Shown here one piece after another: positions 37,396 to 45,137 of a stretch of 64,000 bases of DNA. The DNA comes from Urechidicola croceus (GTDB lineage Bacteria; Bacteroidota; Bacteroidia; Flavobacteriales; Flavobacteriaceae). The DNA lies in contig CAJIZG010000003.1 in the NCBI GenBank assembly GCA_905181865.1, positions 389,001 to 453,000 of the forward strand, in the 5' to 3' direction. The notes under the pieces are model-generated. The model made no database searches. It saw only the letters and a program-made list of their open reading frames with translations, and had not been told where the DNA came from. Position 1 is the first letter of the stretch. Each line of letters begins with the position of its first letter. The position numbers and the translations under genes are program-made.

Positions 37396-38229
37396 TTACG
37401 GTCTTTTATTGATAACCTTAGAAAATTTTTCTTTCAATAGGTCTTTCATAAAAACATTTATATCCCATTGACTTGAAACAGGTTCGTTATCATTCAGTTT
37501 TACCCACATATAGGGTGGTGGTCCAAACTCTGGAGTTATAGTGAACACCTCAGTTCCAATAGACTGTTGTCTCTCAAGTATTCGTGCCCATATTTTTAGA
37601 AAAAAATCAACCTCTCTTTCCCAATATGAATTTCTAGGATCTGAAATTTGTGGCCCTTCCGTAAATCCAACTCGTGCATGAATATGCTCCGTCCTTTTAA
37701 TGGCTTCATCAAGTTCTTTTTCAAAATCCTCCAAATAACTTTCCGTAACACAAACCCAATGAGAAAAGTCAGCAGTTATTTTCATTTTTGGACGCATTCC
37801 AAATAATTCTCTTGAATTAACAGGCCCAAAACCTATCCTACCTCGGTGGGTTTCATGGGCAACTCGAATGGTTTTTTTAACTGCAAAATTTTCAGCAGTA
37901 TCTATGACCCGAAGTTGCTCGTCGAGTGTGAAACAATCTTTTCCAGAATGTGAGTTGATAAGGATGGGATTACTTTCTAAAGATAGGTTTAAATAATATT
38001 CGAACGATTTGCAAAATTCATTAATCGTTTGTCCTTTTGCCTGATGCTGATGACTTACCATTGATAAATCATATTCACTTAACAAGCGCACAAATCGATT
38101 TCGATCTTTTTGAGATTCTGGAACCCATGTATCTACTCCGTCATAACCTGCATCTTTAACTTTAGCAAAGAACGCTTCTGCGTCCAGATGCTCCTGACCC
38201 CATTGTGGGCAAAGTATTTTTATTTCCAT
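37396..38229 (-). CDS. TIM-barrel sugar isomerase/epimerase family protein
   Basis: The 277-residue protein starts MEIKILCPQWGQEHLDAEAF and has AP-endonuclease-2-like TIM-barrel strands, with metal-ligand candidates in VSHQHQ, AHETHRGR, ITADFSHWV and HIHARVGF. Such proteins isomerise or epimerise keto-sugars or their derivatives. The place between a PhyH-type dioxygenase and rhamnose mutarotase suggests action on rhamnose or a derivative. It is 7 bp from the dioxygenase gene, so they are co-transcribed. Confidence 0.85.
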   Translation of the reverse strand: MEIKILCPQWGQEHLDAEAFFAKVKDAGYDGVDTWVPESQKDRNRFVRLLSEYDLSMVSHQHQAKGQTINEFCKSFEYYLNLSLESNPILINSHSGKDCFTLDEQLRVIDTAENFAVKKTIRVAHETHRGRIGFGPVNSRELFGMRPKMKITADFSHWVCVTESYLEDFEKELDEAIKRTEHIHARVGFTEGPQISDPRNSYWEREVDFFLKIWARILERQQSIGTEVFTITPEFGPPPYMWVKLNDNEPVSSQWDINVFMKDLLKEKFSKVINKRP

Positions 38230-38236
38230 GTATATT

Positions 38237-39052
38237 TTACTTTTTATAAATCAGAGGGTTCTGTGCATCATCATTCAACAAATCCCCGATTTTCAATTTC
38301 GCAACCTGTTCATCAGTAAGAATATTTTTAACACCATTAAAGACTGCCCCATCTGGCATGTAAGCACAAGTCATTGCACGCCTAAAACCATTGGTCATAT
38401 TGGCACCTGCCCCATGAACAGTTAAACCATTATGAAAAGAGCAACTACCTGCCTTCATTGGTACTGCTACTGACTTTGAACTTTTAAATTGCGGATAGAA
38501 TTCAAAAATGACATCCATATTTTTACCAATCCCTGGGTTTTCGAAAGTTGTTTTGTTGTTAGATCCAGGAATAAAATACAAGCAGCCGTTTTGATAAGTT
38601 GCATCATCCAAAGCAACCCAAATCGACAGGGCACGTCGGTCACTGAATGACCAGAAAGGGGTATCTAAATGCCAAGAAGTTGGATTGGCCCATGGGCGTT
38701 TTATTAGCGCCTGATCATGCCAAATACGGGTTCCATCCCAATCGGCCAATTGAGCCACCATTTTACCGAGTTCCTCATTTACCATCATTTGCTTTACCTT
38801 GTCATTGGTTTGCCAAAGGTTTAGCATTTGATCAAAAACTTTATTGTAATAATCAGCGTCTTCATTGATTCCGTCATCTTCGCCAAGTTTTATATCACTA
38901 CCCGGCATTTTTTGTCCAGCCCTTCCCTTGATGGCTTCCGTCACTGACGATCGCCAAAATGCGAGTTCTTCGGGATCTAAAAAATCTTCAATAAGTAAGA
39001 AGCCTTCCTGTTGAAACGTTTGCATTTGCTGTTGTGAAAGTGTTGTTTTCAT
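38237..39052 (-). CDS. Phytanoyl-CoA dioxygenase (PhyH)-family protein
   Basis: The 271-residue enzyme shows the 2-oxoglutarate/Fe(II) facial triad: H-x-D in TSWHLDTPFW, the distal histidine in GLTVHGAGAN, and an arginine in GFRRAMTCAYMP for 2-oxoglutarate. In Bacteroidetes sugar clusters these enzymes are frequent but their substrates are mostly unknown. It is the first gene of the operon with isomerase, rhaM and perhaps rhaT, and it is divergent from the AraC regulator. Confidence 0.87.
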   Translation of the reverse strand: MKTTLSQQQMQTFQQEGFLLIEDFLDPEELAFWRSSVTEAIKGRAGQKMPGSDIKLGEDDGINEDADYYNKVFDQMLNLWQTNDKVKQMMVNEELGKMVAQLADWDGTRIWHDQALIKRPWANPTSWHLDTPFWSFSDRRALSIWVALDDATYQNGCLYFIPGSNNKTTFENPGIGKNMDVIFEFYPQFKSSKSVAVPMKAGSCSFHNGLTVHGAGANMTNGFRRAMTCAYMPDGAVFNGVKNILTDEQVAKLKIGDLLNDDAQNPLIYKK

Positions 39053-39097
39053 AATATCTATCCTATGTTTTGAAATTCATAAATTGTTCGGAATCTA

Positions 39098-39164
39098 CAA
39101 ACATATACCAATCCCTAATTGAAAGAAATAGACATTTTGTCTAATTAAACACCTTAAATGTCTA
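39098..39164. promoter_or_regulatory. Dioxygenase promoter and AraC operator candidate
   Basis: On the minus strand TATGTTTG (39098-39105) fits the -7 box, with TTTC 19 bp upstream. Directly upstream lies TAGACATTTTGTCTA (39129-39143), and AAATAGACATTT (39126-39137) has a perfect inverted copy AAATGTCTATTT at 39156-39167. Centres are 30 bp apart, three helical turns. The place upstream of the -33 region suits an AraC-type activator. Confidence 0.65.
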
Positions 39165-39173
39165 TTTTTGAAA

Positions 39174-40037
39174 ATGGATAATTTTTTTCACTATTTATCA
39201 GAAGAATCACAGGCAGAGAATTGGGGAGTGCATGTACCTACTTGTGGTTATCAGCACATCTACCCTGGAGATACCTATCCTTTGGAGGGGCATCCAGAGA
39301 CTCATGATTTTGATGAAGAAACAGGTAGAGTTTTACCTGGGTGCTATCTCATCTATATTCCTACAGGTAAAGGATTACTTGAAACCAAATCTAAGCAATG
39401 GGAAGTAAATCCTGGTGATCTGATGGTGTTGGCTCCTGGAGAATGGCACAATTACAAGCCTTCTGAGACAACGGGTTGGGAAGAATATTGGATTGGAATT
39501 AGAGGGGAGTTTTTGTCGAATAAGATGTTACAAGATTTGCTTCCTGACAAAACCTCTTATGTCAAACACATGGGTTATCAAGAGGAGTTGATTTTTTTAT
39601 TCAACCAATCTTTAACCCTTGTGAAACAAAATAGTTCGGGATTTAAGAAAATTCTCGCAGGTATCGTTGTGCAGTTGGTCGCCTATGTCGCTTCTTATGA
39701 AACAAAAAAAGTGGAGACTAGAGAAGAAGGGCTCTCTCAACAAACTATTGACTATATTCTACAAAATCTAACACAGGAAATAGATTTTAAAAAACTAGCC
39801 AGCGAACATCATCTCAGCTACAATCGCTTTCGAACCATTTTTAAAAACGAAACTGGTGTTTCTTTGCAACAGTATTTAATTCATGAGCGTTTGGAAAACG
39901 CAAAGCGACTTATTATCAATACAGACCTATCTCTAAAAGAAATTGCTTTTAAAACAGGATTCAACTCTTTGTTTTATTTTTCAAAAGTATTTAAAAACAA
40001 AATGGGCTATTCCCCAGGGCAAAGCAGAAGGAAGTAG
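39174..40037 (+). CDS. AraC-family transcriptional regulator with cupin sensor
   Basis: I take the ATG at 39174 (MDNFFHYLSEESQAENWG) over the TTG two codons upstream. The N-terminal half is a cupin-like arabinose-binding-type domain (HIYPGDTYPLEGHPETHDF, YIPTGKG, VNPGDLMVLAPGEWH). The C-terminal 100 residues hold two helix-turn-helix motifs (DFKKLASEHHLSYNRFRTIF and LKEIAFKTGFNSLFYFSKVF). It is divergent from the PhyH-rhamnose operon and most likely activates it with rhamnose as signal (inference). A TAnnTTTG box ends just before the ATG, so the mRNA may be nearly leaderless. Confidence 0.9.
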   Translation: MDNFFHYLSEESQAENWGVHVPTCGYQHIYPGDTYPLEGHPETHDFDEETGRVLPGCYLIYIPTGKGLLETKSKQWEVNPGDLMVLAPGEWHNYKPSETTGWEEYWIGIRGEFLSNKMLQDLLPDKTSYVKHMGYQEELIFLFNQSLTLVKQNSSGFKKILAGIVVQLVAYVASYETKKVETREEGLSQQTIDYILQNLTQEIDFKKLASEHHLSYNRFRTIFKNETGVSLQQYLIHERLENAKRLIINTDLSLKEIAFKTGFNSLFYFSKVFKNKMGYSPGQSRRK

Positions 40038-40112
40038 AATTTTTATCCGAGGAATTAAATTTAGCTACAACAACTTTCTTATTATCACTTTTTAGTATTA
40101 AAACCAAATTGG

Positions 40113-40184
40113 CTGTCGTTCAAAGTTTATTGTAAATAATTACAGAATTTCGGGTTGCTAATTTTATAAATGCACTTTTTTTTT
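40113..40184. repeat. 72-bp repeat, inverted partner of 36892-36963
   Basis: This copy has 68 of 72 positions identical to the reverse complement of 36892-36963. It overlaps the 3' end of an IS3 OrfA remnant (A9 slippery-like run included). The rest of the 310-bp gap between the AraC and GH95-like genes holds only this and the remnant. Confidence 0.75.
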
Positions 40185-40352
40185 CAGTGTTTCATTTTCT
40201 AATGAAAGTTCCACCGTTAATTCCTTCAAATTTTTGATTTCTATTTCAATAGCAACTCTAGAATTATCTCCTTCAAAATGCTTTCTAGCAGCCCCAATAA
40301 ACTCATATTTCCATCTATAATACAAACTTTTATGTATTCCTAACTTTTTAAT
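40164..40352 (-). pseudogene. IS3-family OrfA remnant
   Basis: On the minus strand the frame reads IKKLGIHKSLYYRWKYEFIG and later ELTVELSLENETLKKK, then VHL and a stop after an A9 run. This is the helix-turn-helix end and leucine-zipper of an IS3 OrfA. The N-terminus and OrfB are missing. It abuts the 3' end of the first GH95-like gene. Confidence 0.65.
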
Positions 40353-42903
40353 ACGTTATCTCTTTTATTGAAATACTTTCTAAAGGATGTTCCCTTCTTT
40401 CAAGCACATAAATATGCCCAGTTTTGGTTTTAAAATCCAAGATCTCGTCTTCAGAAACATTTTTCTTCAATACTATTTTTCCTGAACTTAAATCCCTGAT
40501 CTGTACATTGGCACTTGCACCGAAACATTGTACCAACTTACAATCATTACCTACCAAACTTTGGATTAGCACATAAGGAATTTTTCTATCCCTCATTTCT
40601 GAACTTACTAAAAAGGCACCTCTTGCCCTAAGAGAATGAAAAGCATAGTGACCTTCAAGTGGGTTTGCTGGAAAAACACGGATATCTCCACCCTGCGACT
40701 GCAATAATGATTCTGTAATTATACCTGATGGGAAAGAACTTGCAGGGTCAACCGAAAACCAAGAATCCCATAATAATTTTTCAAATTCTCCTCCATCCCA
40801 AAGGTACCCTCCTTCAAGTAGTTCGTATTGTATCTTGTAGATCTTTTTCATGTACTCGCGATCTCCCATCCTGGCTGCTGTTATATAACTAGTCGATTTA
40901 TCCCAAGCTTCAGGGTCGTCACCAAGAAAATAATCATAGGAGGCCTTTGCTTGTTTACGCAATTCCTCTGGTCCATGCCAAGCATCCACCATATCGGCCA
41001 TGGCTATGGGATAGGTTTGGCTATTAGAGTCCATGTTTTTAGAATAATCGTACGATTCGTTATCCCAAGAAGCAAGCCACACCCCGTCTTTATCGGTTTT
41101 AAATGGGCGCAAATTGTCTTTCGCTTCTTGCCATTTCTTAAGCAATGAGACATCAACTCTCAATATTTTGGCAGCCTTAATGGCATTTTCAAAAACCATA
41201 TGAAACATCGAAAGATCTGTTATTGAGGTATTGAGAAAGTGAAGCATTTCTGTCCAGTAGGATGGGGAAATATAATAGTTCCCATTTTTGTCCTTTTGCA
41301 AATAATCAAGATAAAAATTTGCCACTCCCTTGAGCAAAGGATAAGTTACTCTTTTCAAAAATTCTTTATCACCTGTAAAATCATAATAGTCCCAAGCATA
41401 TTTAATTGCCTCCCCAGAGGTTCCTACGTTAAGTGGCGTAATCCTATAAGGTGTAAGAGTTCCTCTATAGGACATAGAATGAGGATAATGGAGGCCTTTC
41501 ATTTTAAAATAATCCTGAGTTTGCCTTCGCATTACTTCTTTGGTATTATACGCAAGTGCTGCAGCAGGTTCAACCAACTCACTACGATTATTGGGCAATA
41601 CTCCCATAAGATGCTTTAACTCTTCATAGTTAAAAATATAATACCCCCAAGAGCCCTGATTGTTATTTCTCCACGGGCCACCATATCCAGGAAGCACTTT
41701 GCCGGGTCTCTGGGCAGAAGCTGCTTTATACATAGACCAGTACCAAGGATGTTCGTCTTGCTTGTCGGGAAGTGTAACAAATCCTCTTTGCCAGTAGTTT
41801 GCCCACCAATCGGCATGGGTTTTCCTAACCTCAGGATATCCTTTTTGAAGTGCTTTTCGGATTCTTTTTTTGGCTACAGAAACGATATCCTCATCTTTTA
41901 TTCGTTCATCGCTCCACTTTCCTTGTACATCATTGTTACTAACCAATGTAATATAAAAAGTTACGGGACCTGGAGCCGGACGAAAACTGCCATAGGTATC
42001 GGAACCAACAATAGAAGCTTGCATGTTTGGAGCATCACATCCCATCATCATTACATATTTATCGGGACCAAATTCATTACCTCCTCCTAACTCCATATCA
42101 AACCAAATCAATCCATCGCTCATTTTTGGCTTAACTGCAAAAATGGAGTCATACTTCTCACCAGTAATATCAACTACAGTATTTCCACTACCGTGCCATA
42201 TACCCTCATATCTTTCTATAGCACCACGGTAAAACTCGAATTTAAGCTTTCCTAAAAGAGATGTACTCGACCCTCCACTTGCATGGATCACTAATACTTC
42301 ATCTTCCCTTGAAACAAAAGATTCTATTTTACCTGCATTGTACGCAATGGACGAAATACCCGTTGAAAGATCTAACTTCTCTTTTACCCTATGAAAAGTA
42401 GACGATTCTTGTAATTTTAAACGAAACTTTCCAGCAGTGGTTTCATTTGGAAGTGGTGGATCCATTTTTCGTTCTTGACTTATCTCTTTAATAACGTCTT
42501 TGGCCTCTCCATTTTCTAATCGTTCTCGTAGGGTAGCGAAAGGAATTTTTGGATATCCCTCATCACTTTCCTTATTAAACAGCCAAAGATCATTTTTACC
42601 AATATGAAACGTCAAATTATCAGGATACCCATGTACAGTTGCACCAAAATCCCCATTCCCAATGGGCATACCCTGTCTCCAGTCTAAAACGCTTCTATCA
42701 CGATGGAATGATTGCCATTCGGCTCGTTTTACAGGATCAACTTTAAAACGAAGGTATTGCTCTGTCATTACCTCAACAGATTTACTTTTTATAAGCCCTG
42801 TAGGTAAATTATCCTGAGCACAAAGTAGGGTCGAATTGAGGAAACTTCCCAATAATAGTATTGCCAGTAATCGTATTTTATTCATGGATTTTAACATAGA
42901 TAG
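40346..42903 (-). repeat. 2.55-kb direct repeat, copy A
   Basis: This segment holds the whole first GH95-like gene. It is nearly identical to 51003-53551 in coding sequence, including the stop and the bases before the start (ATAGATAG). A is about 9 bp longer through small indels. Beyond the left end the copies diverge at once. Confidence 0.9.
40348..42897 (-). CDS. GH95-like glycoside hydrolase (copy A)
   Basis: The true start is probably the ATG at 42897 (MLKSMNKIRLLAILLLGSFL), a signal peptide shared with copy B; the open frame runs on upstream to 43131 only because a gene remnant is fused in frame. The 849-residue protein shows GMPIGNGDFGATVHGYPDNL and IGKNDLWLFN (the N-terminal domain of GH95-like/DUF5703 proteins), then an alpha/alpha-barrel region (YGGPWRNNNQGSWGYYIFN, HYPHSMSYRGTLTPYRITPL, WLASWDNESYDYSKNMD). 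GH95 members remove alpha-L-fucose or alpha-L-galactose; the exact substrate is unknown. Confidence 0.8.
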   Translation of the reverse strand: MLKSMNKIRLLAILLLGSFLNSTLLCAQDNLPTGLIKSKSVEVMTEQYLRFKVDPVKRAEWQSFHRDRSVLDWRQGMPIGNGDFGATVHGYPDNLTFHIGKNDLWLFNKESDEGYPKIPFATLRERLENGEAKDVIKEISQERKMDPPLPNETTAGKFRLKLQESSTFHRVKEKLDLSTGISSIAYNAGKIESFVSREDEVLVIHASGGSSTSLLGKLKFEFYRGAIERYEGIWHGSGNTVVDITGEKYDSIFAVKPKMSDGLIWFDMELGGGNEFGPDKYVMMMGCDAPNMQASIVGSDTYGSFRPAPGPVTFYITLVSNNDVQGKWSDERIKDEDIVSVAKKRIRKALQKGYPEVRKTHADWWANYWQRGFVTLPDKQDEHPWYWSMYKAASAQRPGKVLPGYGGPWRNNNQGSWGYYIFNYEELKHLMGVLPNNRSELVEPAAALAYNTKEVMRRQTQDYFKMKGLHYPHSMSYRGTLTPYRITPLNVGTSGEAIKYAWDYYDFTGDKEFLKRVTYPLLKGVANFYLDYLQKDKNGNYYISPSYWTEMLHFLNTSITDLSMFHMVFENAIKAAKILRVDVSLLKKWQEAKDNLRPFKTDKDGVWLASWDNESYDYSKNMDSNSQTYPIAMADMVDAWHGPEELRKQAKASYDYFLGDDPEAWDKSTSYITAARMGDREYMKKIYKIQYELLEGGYLWDGGEFEKLLWDSWFSVDPASSFPSGIITESLLQSQGGDIRVFPANPLEGHYAFHSLRARGAFLVSSEMRDRKIPYVLIQSLVGNDCKLVQCFGASANVQIRDLSSGKIVLKKNVSEDEILDFKTKTGHIYVLERREHPLESISIKEITY

Positions 42904-43131
42904 TTTTTTATAGATTGAAGCCCATGGCTCAAGCATTTTCCTGATAAGTATACTGTTGGATTTATCCTTATTTAAAATTTGTTTTGTTTTTGGATCCCAC
43001 TCAAGATCTTGATTCAGTTTCATCGCAACATTACCAAAATGCGACATAGTGATTGATCTATGAACTATTTCGGCAGGAGCAACTGAACTTCTTTTTAAAA
43101 AACCTCTTTTACTTTGATTTTTATTATTCAA
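42898..43131 (-). pseudogene. Internally deleted Gfo/Idh/MocA-family oxidoreductase fused to copy A
   Basis: The frame begins with NKNQSKRGFLKRSS, a Tat-type N-terminus, and jumps directly into APAEIVHRSITMSHFGNVAM and WDPKTKQILNKDKS, the C-terminus of secreted Gfo/Idh/MocA oxidoreductases. More than 300 residues between are deleted. No stop lies before the GH95-like signal peptide, so a 927-codon frame exists, but the fused part makes no sensible enzyme. Confidence 0.7.
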
Positions 43132-43242
43132 CTGATACTCTTTTTGTTTGATCTTTTATGCTCTAAACGGCACTAATCCACAATAATTTCGTCAATAAGA
43201 ACTTTACTGACTTTAACAAAGTTCTAATTTAATATCTAATTT

Positions 43243-44787
43243 TTATTCCACTTTTTTCCACCAGTTCGGTTCCCACCTTTTGGGCGGGAGGCCTTCCGCC
43301 GCCGGATTTGTAGTAACCAATGGTTCAGCCGCACTCTGGATATAAAACTCCAACCTTTTGCTTAATTCCTTGAATTTTTCAGGATATTTATCCTTCAGGT
43401 TATTTTTTTCCTCTGGGTCTTTAACCAAATTAAACAACTCGTACCTATCAGCTTTTCCTTCGGCAATGGTTTCAGTTGGTCCCAAATTGCCATTTTTAAC
43501 CAATTTCCAGTCACCAACCAGGATAGCACTTGAACGGTCTTCGCGGGCATTCAAAACGATTTCGTTATGAGGCGATGGTTTACCCTCGGTAAGTGATGCC
43601 CAAATATTTTTCCCATCCAAAGGGTGTAATTGTTGCAAGGATGCCCCTGAAAGTTCTAACAAAGTTGGGTACAAATCGACTACGTGCAAAGGTTCATCCA
43701 CAACCGTTCCCGGCTTTATATGATTGGGAAAAGAGACAGCTGCCGGAGTGCGCACCCCCCCCTCATAAAGTTCAGTTTTATACCCGCGGAATGGGTCGTT
43801 GTTAGCCCCCCCCCAAGAGAGTCCGCCGTTATCGGAGAAAAACATAACCAGTGTATTTTCCGTCATTCCCTGCTTTTCGAGAGCATCAAGAATTTCGCCA
43901 ATGGCATGATCCATGTTTGTTACCATAGCAGCAAAATAGCGTCTTGCATTTAGAGCCCCCTCTTTGTTTTCCGTATTCATTTGACGGTTTTGAAGCATCA
44001 TTTCCTTTCCTTGGTACATATCCACATATGTATCAGTAGCCTGCAATGGAATATGCGGCGCAGTAAAGGGTACATACAAAAACAAAGGTTTCGCTTTATT
44101 ACGCCCGTTTATAATTTCTACCGCTTCGTTTTGAATAAGATCAGTAACATACCCTTTTTCGTAACAAGGTTTTTCATTACGGTACCAATCGTGTCCTAAA
44201 ATGTCGTCCGATGGTTTTTCCAACTCATCCAAGACAACCAATTGGGGACCCAAATCTAATTGATGCCTGGCATGGGTCACATAATCAATCATTCCGGTAT
44301 AACATCCGTATTGGTGATCGAAACCACGATAAGATGGAAGATATTCTGGTTTGGCCATTCCTAAGTGCCACTTTCCGGTGATTGCCGTTTCGTACCCCAC
44401 CTCTTTTAAGGCTTCCGAAAGCAATCTTTCATCTAGCGGTATTCCATGTTTATGACGTGGTTTAACGACGGTAATTTGCATGCCATAACGCATCGGATAT
44501 CTTCCGGTTAATAAACTTGCCCGTGTTGGTGTACAGGCAGGCATAACATAAAATTGGTTTAAGCGGGCACCCGATTGTGCCAAACGGTCGATACTTGGCG
44601 TCATAATATCACTGCCGTGAAACCCAACATCTTTCCAACCTAAATCGTCAGCTACCAAAACTACAATATTGGGTTGCTTTACTTCTGTTTTATTCTTATT
44701 CGAACAGCTGCTTAAAACAAGGCCTAAAGTAAATAATAAAATAAACCTTAAAGGTTTAAGAATATCCAATGAAAATTTTATTACCAT
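43243..44787 (-). CDS. S1-family sulfatase, lipoprotein (arylsulfatase B-like)
   Basis: The 514-residue lipoprotein (lipobox LSSC, Cys28) has the motif C85-TPTR followed by ASLLTGRYPMRYGMQ. Further family parts are LVADDLGWKDVGFHGSD, AITGKWHLGMAKPEY and FFSDNGGLSWGGANND with its metal-binding DN. The layout resembles arylsulfatase B-like exo-sulfatases. The coding strand carries two poly-G tracts, G9 in SWGGAN and G8 in YEGGVR, which could slip. It is followed downstream by the Gfo/Idh remnant and GH95-like copy A. Confidence 0.92.
   Translation of the reverse strand: MVIKFSLDILKPLRFILLFTLGLVLSSCSNKNKTEVKQPNIVVLVADDLGWKDVGFHGSDIMTPSIDRLAQSGARLNQFYVMPACTPTRASLLTGRYPMRYGMQITVVKPRHKHGIPLDERLLSEALKEVGYETAITGKWHLGMAKPEYLPSYRGFDHQYGCYTGMIDYVTHARHQLDLGPQLVVLDELEKPSDDILGHDWYRNEKPCYEKGYVTDLIQNEAVEIINGRNKAKPLFLYVPFTAPHIPLQATDTYVDMYQGKEMMLQNRQMNTENKEGALNARRYFAAMVTNMDHAIGEILDALEKQGMTENTLVMFFSDNGGLSWGGANNDPFRGYKTELYEGGVRTPAAVSFPNHIKPGTVVDEPLHVVDLYPTLLELSGASLQQLHPLDGKNIWASLTEGKPSPHNEIVLNAREDRSSAILVGDWKLVKNGNLGPTETIAEGKADRYELFNLVKDPEEKNNLKDKYPEKFKELSKRLEFYIQSAAEPLVTTNPAAEGLPPKRWEPNWWKKVE
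43755..43814 (-). repeat. Two homopolymer G tracts inside the sulfatase gene
   Basis: On the plus strand C8 lies at 43755-43762 and C9 at 43806-43814, 43 bp apart, both inside codons for paired glycines. Slippage at either would shift the frame and cut off the C-terminal third of the sulfatase. Confidence 0.7.
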
Positions 44788-44948
44788 TTCTTTTCTTTTA
44801 ATTTGAGTTCATATATTATTAGCGAGCACTTAAAACCCACTGATTATTAATTGTTTATTTATTTATTCTTTGACATTTTTGCAATCGTATTTCGTAATCA
44901 ACTCTATTTCAAAAGATTACTGTAAAAATACCATACGTGACATTTTCT

Positions 44949-45077
44949 TTAGAGAGATAAATGAGTCTCTGGGAATGACATTAAATGATATTTTATTTCA
45001 TAATAAACCGGCTTCCTGCCGTTTTGTATAGCCCTTATTAAAATAATAAGAAACAGAACAATAATATTTTTTTTCAT
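44949..45077 (-). CDS. Possible small frame in a 350-bp gap
   Basis: The stretch 44788-45137 lacks a clear gene. One 42-codon frame starts MKKNIIVLFLIILIRAIQNG, a signal-peptide-like start, and ends ETHLSL. It may be the remnant of a secreted protein or chance. The rest of the gap is AT-rich upstream DNA of the sulfatase at 44787. Confidence 0.2.
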   Translation of the reverse strand: MKKNIIVLFLIILIRAIQNGRKPVYYEIKYHLMSFPETHLSL

Positions 45078-45137
45078 AACACATTCAGTTATTGACAACC
45101 CGAATTCATTTTTATTAACCAATTAAAATAAAAGTAC

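Noticed and set aside
42898-43131. A genuine 927-residue fusion enzyme starting at 43131
   Set aside because: The extra 78 residues are joined ends of an oxidoreductase and precede a normal signal peptide; copy B lacks them.
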